Notes under the pieces: generated by a model
Seen by the model: the letters and a program-made list of their open reading frames with translations, nothing else
Database searches by the model: none
What the model was told of the DNA's origin: nothing
Shown here: piece by piece, positions 20,401 through 21,476 of the stretch
Numbering within the stretch: position 1 is the first letter of the stretch
Layout of the letters: each line of letters starts with the position of its first letter
Position numbers and translations under genes: made by a program
NCBI GenBank assembly: GCA_011947345.1
Contig: JAAVTG010000710.1
Coordinates: 1-21,476, forward strand
Length of the DNA: 21,476 nucleotides
Origin: Phytophthora quininea
Taxonomy: Eukaryota; Oomycota; Peronosporomycetes; Peronosporales; Peronosporaceae
Reading direction: 5' to 3'

Positions 20401-21476
20401 CGTCGCTCAATCTCCGCCGGTCCCGGTAAATATCACTGTGGCTGCCATTTGCCACACTCCCACCGTGGCCGTCAGCCCGGTGTTCGCGACTTCGCAGCCT
20501 TTGGTTGGCGTTCTCGTCTCTTTGTCCGCCTTTACGGTTGACACGGATGGATCTGAGGTGTTGATGGCACAAGTGAGCGTCAACCGCTCTGCAGTGCTCT
20601 ATGTCTATGGTGACAATTCGTCCAAAGATCTGTTGCTGGGTGGGGACAGTACTATGGCAACGCTGCCCTCACTGGCCTCCCAGCCAGTGTTCCGCACGGA
20701 TCAGACGTTCACCGTCATACCGCGTGCAGATTTCACGGGCTTTTTCACCGTGAACGTCACCGTATGGGCTACCGAGACCGAGACGGGTGAAACCAAAGCG
20801 GAGTCTGTTGTGGCTACGGTGTTAGTGCTACCCGTCGATCCGGTCGTGCGCGTGAGCGCTGTTTCGCACTCGTACTGGAACGAGTTTGTGCGTTTGCCGT
20901 TCCAGAGGCTGGATGTGTATGAAGAGGTCGTGAGTCGCGAGCATATTTTACTGTACGCGGAGAATCGGACGCAGGTGGCAGATGTGTACGCAGGAATCCA
21001 GAGGTTGGCCCCGATGTCGCTCGGAGGAGTCGATGTGTACGCGATCCCGTACAGCCTGCGCGGACGTGGTGAGTGTGCGGCCGCGCCAGTACTGGTTCGG
21101 GTACATGAGCTTGTTCGCGGTCGTGACGACAGTGCCGTTCGGCGTGACGGAGGTGCCGAACCGAAGCGCGTATGGCGGCGACGAGGGCATTGTCGTCGTG
21201 AATTTCCCCGTGGTGGTTCACCCACGCCCGCTTGCTCCGTCGACCAGTTTTGCTGCATCCAGTAGCGACGAGGTCATGGTGGCAGGGAAGCCGCTCTCGC
21301 TTTCGTTTGACGGTGTGTTTGCGAACGATTCGTGGGGTCAGCCGGCGGCCGCTGGCATGTCGACGATGCTGGCGCTCGCTCCGGCAGGCTGGGGTCGGCT
21401 TTGCTTGAGCCGCGCGTTAGCTACCAGTGCGGTCGCCGTGCGGGGCGTCGGAGCGTACTGCTGTCTTCAGCACTGG
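5963..21476 (+). CDS. Giant secreted/surface protein of 839-residue tandem repeats (T1SS-143-like modules), partial and frame-broken
   Basis: One reading frame can be followed around every unit, switching only at small indels. Ideal unit: 2517 bp, 839 codons. It holds about six beta-rich modules with boundaries at PVPNTPVL, VADVPVL, ICHTPTV, PVDPVVRV and VVVHPRPLAP, spaced about 130-160 residues. Three carry a D-x-DGSE motif (DRDGSEF, DTDGSEAL, DTDGSEVL). Strands such as IPRADFTGFFTVNVTV end modules. This resembles the T1SS-143 class of bacterial large adhesins (from memory). About 16 N-x-S/T sequons and six cysteines per unit, with no transmembrane segment, suggest secretion. The longest clean stretch is 9065-11233. 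Neither start, signal peptide nor natural end is in the window. Function is unknown; adhesion or a stored vesicle protein is a guess, by analogy with repeat-built oomycete Lpv proteins. A pseudogene array cannot be excluded. Confidence 0.72.
8422..10937 (+). repeat. Tandem unit 2 (2516 bp)
   Basis: Differences from the 2517-bp ideal: one extra G at 8493-8494, one missing G at 8719-8720 and the shared missing G at 9062-9065. Variant residues are S (T at 8587), T (ACA) and W (TGG). It has a silent GGG for GGC glycine near 9297. It alone keeps CCC at 10191-10193. Confidence 0.97.
9065..11233 (+). CDS. Longest uninterrupted in-frame stretch of the repeat protein (723 codons)
   Basis: This is the best reference for the repeat protein. 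It runs from just after the shared missing-G site of unit 2 to the missing-G site in unit 3, with no break. It holds GSE motifs at about 9617, 10031 and 10484, i.e. about 140 and 150 codons apart. It is the only place where the CCC at 10191-10193 (GADSQLVV) is intact; the other five copies have CC. The next longest clean stretch is 12705-14093 (463 codons). Upstream of 9065 the same frame is open to 8765, but those codons are out of the repeat's true frame. Confidence 0.75.
10938..13449 (+). repeat. Tandem unit 3 (2512 bp)
   Basis: Missing bases relative to the ideal: G at 11234-11235, the shared G at 11577-11580, two bases in the TCTTTCTATGGG region at 11824-11836, and C at 12704-12705. Variant residues are P, I (T at 11596) and G (G at 11757). 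Confidence 0.97.
13450..15964 (+). repeat. Tandem unit 4 (2515 bp)
   Basis: The cleanest unit. It lacks only the shared G at 14090-14093 and one C at 15219-15220. Variant residues are S (T at 13614), T and G (G at 14270). Confidence 0.97.
15965..18478 (+). repeat. Tandem unit 5 (2514 bp)
   Basis: It has an extra G at 16036-16037. It lacks G at 16262-16263, the shared G at 16605-16608, C at 17734-17735 and G at 17803-17805. Variant residues are P, I (T at 16624) and W. It shares the extra G and the first missing G with unit 2. Confidence 0.97.
18479..20990 (+). repeat. Tandem unit 6 (2512 bp) with a premature stop
   Basis: Four substitutions lie within 19 bp: 18599, 18606, 18616 and 18617. 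The first turns TTG into TAG at 18598-18600. It lacks the shared G at 19119-19122, three bases around 19368-19377 (in-frame) and C at 20245-20246. Variant residues are P, T and W. Confidence 0.97.
20991..21476 (+). repeat. Tandem unit 7 (partial, runs off the window)
   Basis: The first 486 bp of another unit. It has the extra G at 21062-21063 and an in-frame loss of three bases near 21173-21178. Its last 100 bases are noisy: about three bases lost plus substitutions near 21385-21393, an altered TTTGCTTGAGCC near 21399-21410, and an extra base near 21458. Confidence 0.95.

Noticed and set aside
5963..21476. CRISPR array, satellite DNA or tandem transposon.
   Set aside because: Units are 2.5 kb, directly abutting and protein-coding. 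There are no spacers, terminal repeats, target duplications, or transposase, reverse transcriptase or other mobility genes.
1..21476. tRNA, rRNA or other structured RNA genes.
   Set aside because: Reading both strands by eye, I found no tRNA-like arms or rRNA segments. A covariance-model scan was not possible here.

Overview
The window looks like oomycete nuclear DNA, most likely Phytophthora or a relative. The evidence is: GC-rich, tightly packed genes; very short introns (52 to 74 nt) with GT/GC-AG ends, some with CTAAC-like branch points; and three ordinary eukaryotic genes (a DOT1-like methyltransferase, an EDEM-type ER mannosidase and an anoctamin). No bacterial operon, phage or CRISPR feature is present. 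The organism is inferred from gene architecture and remembered protein style, not from a search.

Layout. 1-939 (+): 3' part of a multi-exon DOT1-like methyltransferase gene. 1072-3305 (+): a single-exon EDEM/GH47 gene with a signal peptide and a C-terminal PA domain. 3394-about 5779 (-): an anoctamin/TMEM16 gene with five recognisable exons, tail-to-tail with EDEM. 5963-21476 (+): about 6.2 tandem copies of a unit that is ideally 2517 bp (839 codons). The array starts abruptly in mid-unit and is still running at the right edge.

The array is the remarkable part. Each unit encodes valine/serine/threonine-rich beta-sandwich-like modules of about 130-160 residues. Three carry a D-x-DGSE motif like that of the T1SS-143-type repeats of giant bacterial adhesins, and the unit has about 16 N-glycosylation sequons. 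The best reading is part of a giant secreted or surface protein of near-identical 839-residue repeats. Its start, signal peptide and end are not in the window.

Quality. All three unique genes and the array are broken by single-base gains or losses, mostly in short homopolymers. All length differences among units 2-6 reduce to a few such sites around one 2517-bp ideal. This points to an under-polished long-read assembly more than to pseudogenes. One missing G is shared by all five full units where it can be judged, so it is either a systematic miscall, an inherited lesion or a recoded site. Units 1 and 7 are noisier at their outer parts, so the left junction (about 5962) and the right edge may be assembly limits.
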